A DNA stretch of 43,518 nt from Cytophagales bacterium (lineage in GTDB: Bacteria; Bacteroidota; Bacteroidia; Cytophagales; Microscillaceae): the NCBI GenBank assembly GCA_004293905.1, contig RDZE01000041.1, forward strand, positions 1 through 43,518, in the 5' to 3' direction. The notes under the pieces were generated by a model. That model was not told where the DNA came from, ran no database searches, and saw nothing but the letters and a program-made list of their open reading frames with translations. The translations under genes and the position numbers were made by a program. Shown in pieces: positions 42,560 to 43,518 of the stretch (positions are counted from its first letter, which is position 1; every line of letters begins with the position of its first letter).

Positions 42560-43156
42560 TTGGATTTTTTAACAAGCCATATAGAAGCACTTATCTTCTG
42601 CACCACCGAACCCATTACAATAGAAGATATGCAAAAATGTCTTTCCGAAATGTTGGCTACAGAAGTACCTAACAAAGACATAGAGCAATCTGTAGAAAAA
42701 TTATTGCACAAATACCAACGCGGTGATTATGCCTTTCAATTGTACCCCATAGCACAAGGCTATCTCTTTCAAACCAAACCCGAATACCAAGCAAGCGTAG
42801 CTAACCTGCTCAAATTCAAATCAAAAAAGAAACTCTCAAAAGCTGCCTTAGAAACATTGGCTATTATTGCTTACAAACAACCCGTAACAAAAACAGAAGT
42901 AGAACAAATTAGAGGAGTCAATTGCGACTACACTTTCCAAAGACTTTTGGAAAAAGAACTCATCAGCATCAAAGGAAAAGCTGAATCCGCAGGAAGACCT
43001 CTGCTCTATGCCACAAGCCAAAAATTTATGGAATATTTTGGCATCAATAGTATAGAAGAATTGCCCCAACCTAAAGACTTCTCTCCCTCTAACACAGAAG
43101 ATGAAGAAAAAAGCCACGAAAGTGCCAACACAGAAAACGAAAATACCCAAGAATAA
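42560..43156 (+). CDS. scpB: segregation and condensation protein B
   Basis: The gene uses a TTG start at 42560 (MDFLTSHIEALIF); no in-frame ATG lies upstream before the previous gene. The product is 198 residues with two winged-helix domains. IEALIFCTTEPITIEDM marks the first; KKLSKAALETLAIIAYKQPVTKTEVEQIRGVNCDYTFQRLLEKELISIKGKAESAGRPLLYATS marks the second with the family signature split over it. ScpB joins ScpA and SMC in the condensin complex that compacts the chromosome. A Glu/Ser/Asn-rich tail of about 25 residues follows. It is 35 bases ahead of the repeat-rich frame, which fits the common scpB-rluB order. Confidence 0.93.
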   Translation: MDFLTSHIEALIFCTTEPITIEDMQKCLSEMLATEVPNKDIEQSVEKLLHKYQRGDYAFQLYPIAQGYLFQTKPEYQASVANLLKFKSKKKLSKAALETLAIIAYKQPVTKTEVEQIRGVNCDYTFQRLLEKELISIKGKAESAGRPLLYATSQKFMEYFGINSIEELPQPKDFSPSNTEDEEKSHESANTENENTQE

Positions 43157-43191
43157 CCTCTCCCGACTCCATCTCAATCTTAGACAATCTC

Positions 43192-43518
43192 ATGGATAAT
43201 GACAAAAAAAAGTACTCCTCTGAGTACAAAGGCAACCCCAAAGGTTCCGATAAAAAACGCTATAGTTCATCAAAAAGCAACTCCGAAGGGGGTTTTAAAA
43301 AAAACTTTAAAAGCAGCAGCCAAGACAATAACGGCGGATTCAAAAAGAAATTTAACAACGACTCCGAAGGGGGTTTCAAAAGAAATTTCAGAAGCAACAA
43401 CCAAGACAACAACGGCGGATTCAAAAAGAAATTTAACAACGACTCCGAAGGAGGTTTCAAAAGAAACTTTAGAAGCAATAACCAAGACAACAACGGTGGG
43501 TTCAAAAAGAAATTTAAC
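43192..43518 (+). CDS. N-terminus of a repeat-rich protein, possibly an RluB-type pseudouridine synthase (partial)
   Basis: An ATG at 43192 opens a frame of 109 codons that runs off the right edge. It is very basic and hydrophilic, built of a 27-residue repeat with GGFKKKF and GGFKRNF cores separated by Asn/Asp/Ser/Gln-rich spacers. In many bacteria scpB is followed by the rRNA pseudouridine synthase gene rluB, and Bacteroidota versions often carry such basic low-complexity leaders, so that is my best guess. The catalytic domain would lie outside the window, so the identity cannot be proven here. Confidence 0.55.
   Translation, partial: MDNDKKKYSSEYKGNPKGSDKKRYSSSKSNSEGGFKKNFKSSSQDNNGGFKKKFNNDSEGGFKRNFRSNNQDNNGGFKKKFNNDSEGGFKRNFRSNNQDNNGGFKKKFN
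43282..43518 (+). repeat. 81-base in-frame tandem repeat
   Basis: The same 81-base unit begins at 43282, 43363 and 43444 and is cut by the window edge in the third copy. Units are nearly identical at the DNA level (they differ by a few third-position changes), which shows recent expansion or homogenisation. The unit encodes 27 residues, so copy-number change keeps the frame. Confidence 0.9.

Noticed and set aside
43260..43505. Minus-strand Leu/Pro-rich open frames at the right edge
   Set aside because: They are mirror readings of the tandem repeat in the plus-strand gene.
43282..43518. CRISPR-like array
   Set aside because: The 81-base units are contiguous tandem repeats with no unique spacers and are in an open coding frame.

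Overview
This AT-rich, densely packed window looks chromosomal and comes from a member of the Bacteroidota, most likely a Cytophagales-type bacterium. The inference rests on family content (PepSY, DUF58 and multi-PAS proteins, SHExRRP-type histidine regions, a zinc-less TraR/DksA protein, an scpB gene followed by a repeat-rich reading frame), on the absence of clear Shine-Dalgarno sequences, and on several TTG-N17-20-TAnnTTTG promoter-like sites typical of the phylum. Housekeeping genes (dnaA, scpB, a tRNA-Met, a SpoU-type methyltransferase) argue against a plasmid or phage.

Layout. 1-7.6 kb: a secreted protein, asparagine synthetase, a ParB-HTH-DNA methyltransferase fusion, a LysM lytic transglycosylase, a GNAT enzyme and a DUF2147 protein. 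7.6-10.8 kb: an EF-hand membrane protein, an XRE regulator and four small proteins that appear to be diverged relatives of one SpoIIAA/STAS-like family, one of them frameshifted. 10.9-23.6 kb: a signalling block. On the minus strand run a 5xPAS protein, a 2240-residue CheB-CheR-coiled coil-11xPAS protein (both ending in a histidine phosphoacceptor helix region with no ATPase domain), HisH, a small lipoprotein, an RsbQ-like alpha/beta hydrolase and a PAS histidine kinase, with overlaps or gaps of only a few bases from the giant gene onward.

23.7-33 kb: a sugar aminotransferase/acetyltransferase pair, a PepSY membrane protein, a dihydroorotase-like protein lacking metal ligands, a SpoU RNA methyltransferase, gamma-glutamyltransferase, a DUF58 pair and an aldehyde dehydrogenase. 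33-37.8 kb: two lipoproteins (LpoB-like and COG3014-like), a START-like protein, tRNA-Met, a GNAT enzyme, a PAP2 phosphatase and a hydrolase. 37.8-43.5 kb: DnaA, a TPR protein, an RmlD-like reductase with a sugar nucleotidyltransferase, a zinc-less DksA/TraR protein, ScpB, and the start of a repeat-rich protein, possibly an RluB-type pseudouridine synthase, cut by the right edge.

The most interesting part is the 12-kb minus-strand signalling block. An RsbQ-like hydrolase overlaps a PAS histidine kinase gene, which suggests the hydrolase makes or releases the ligand for that PAS domain, as in the Bacillus RsbQ-RsbP pair but with a kinase as output. Upstream of it lie two PAS-array proteins with a conserved histidine but no ATPase. 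All functions are inferred by reading the translated sequence; no database search was possible.
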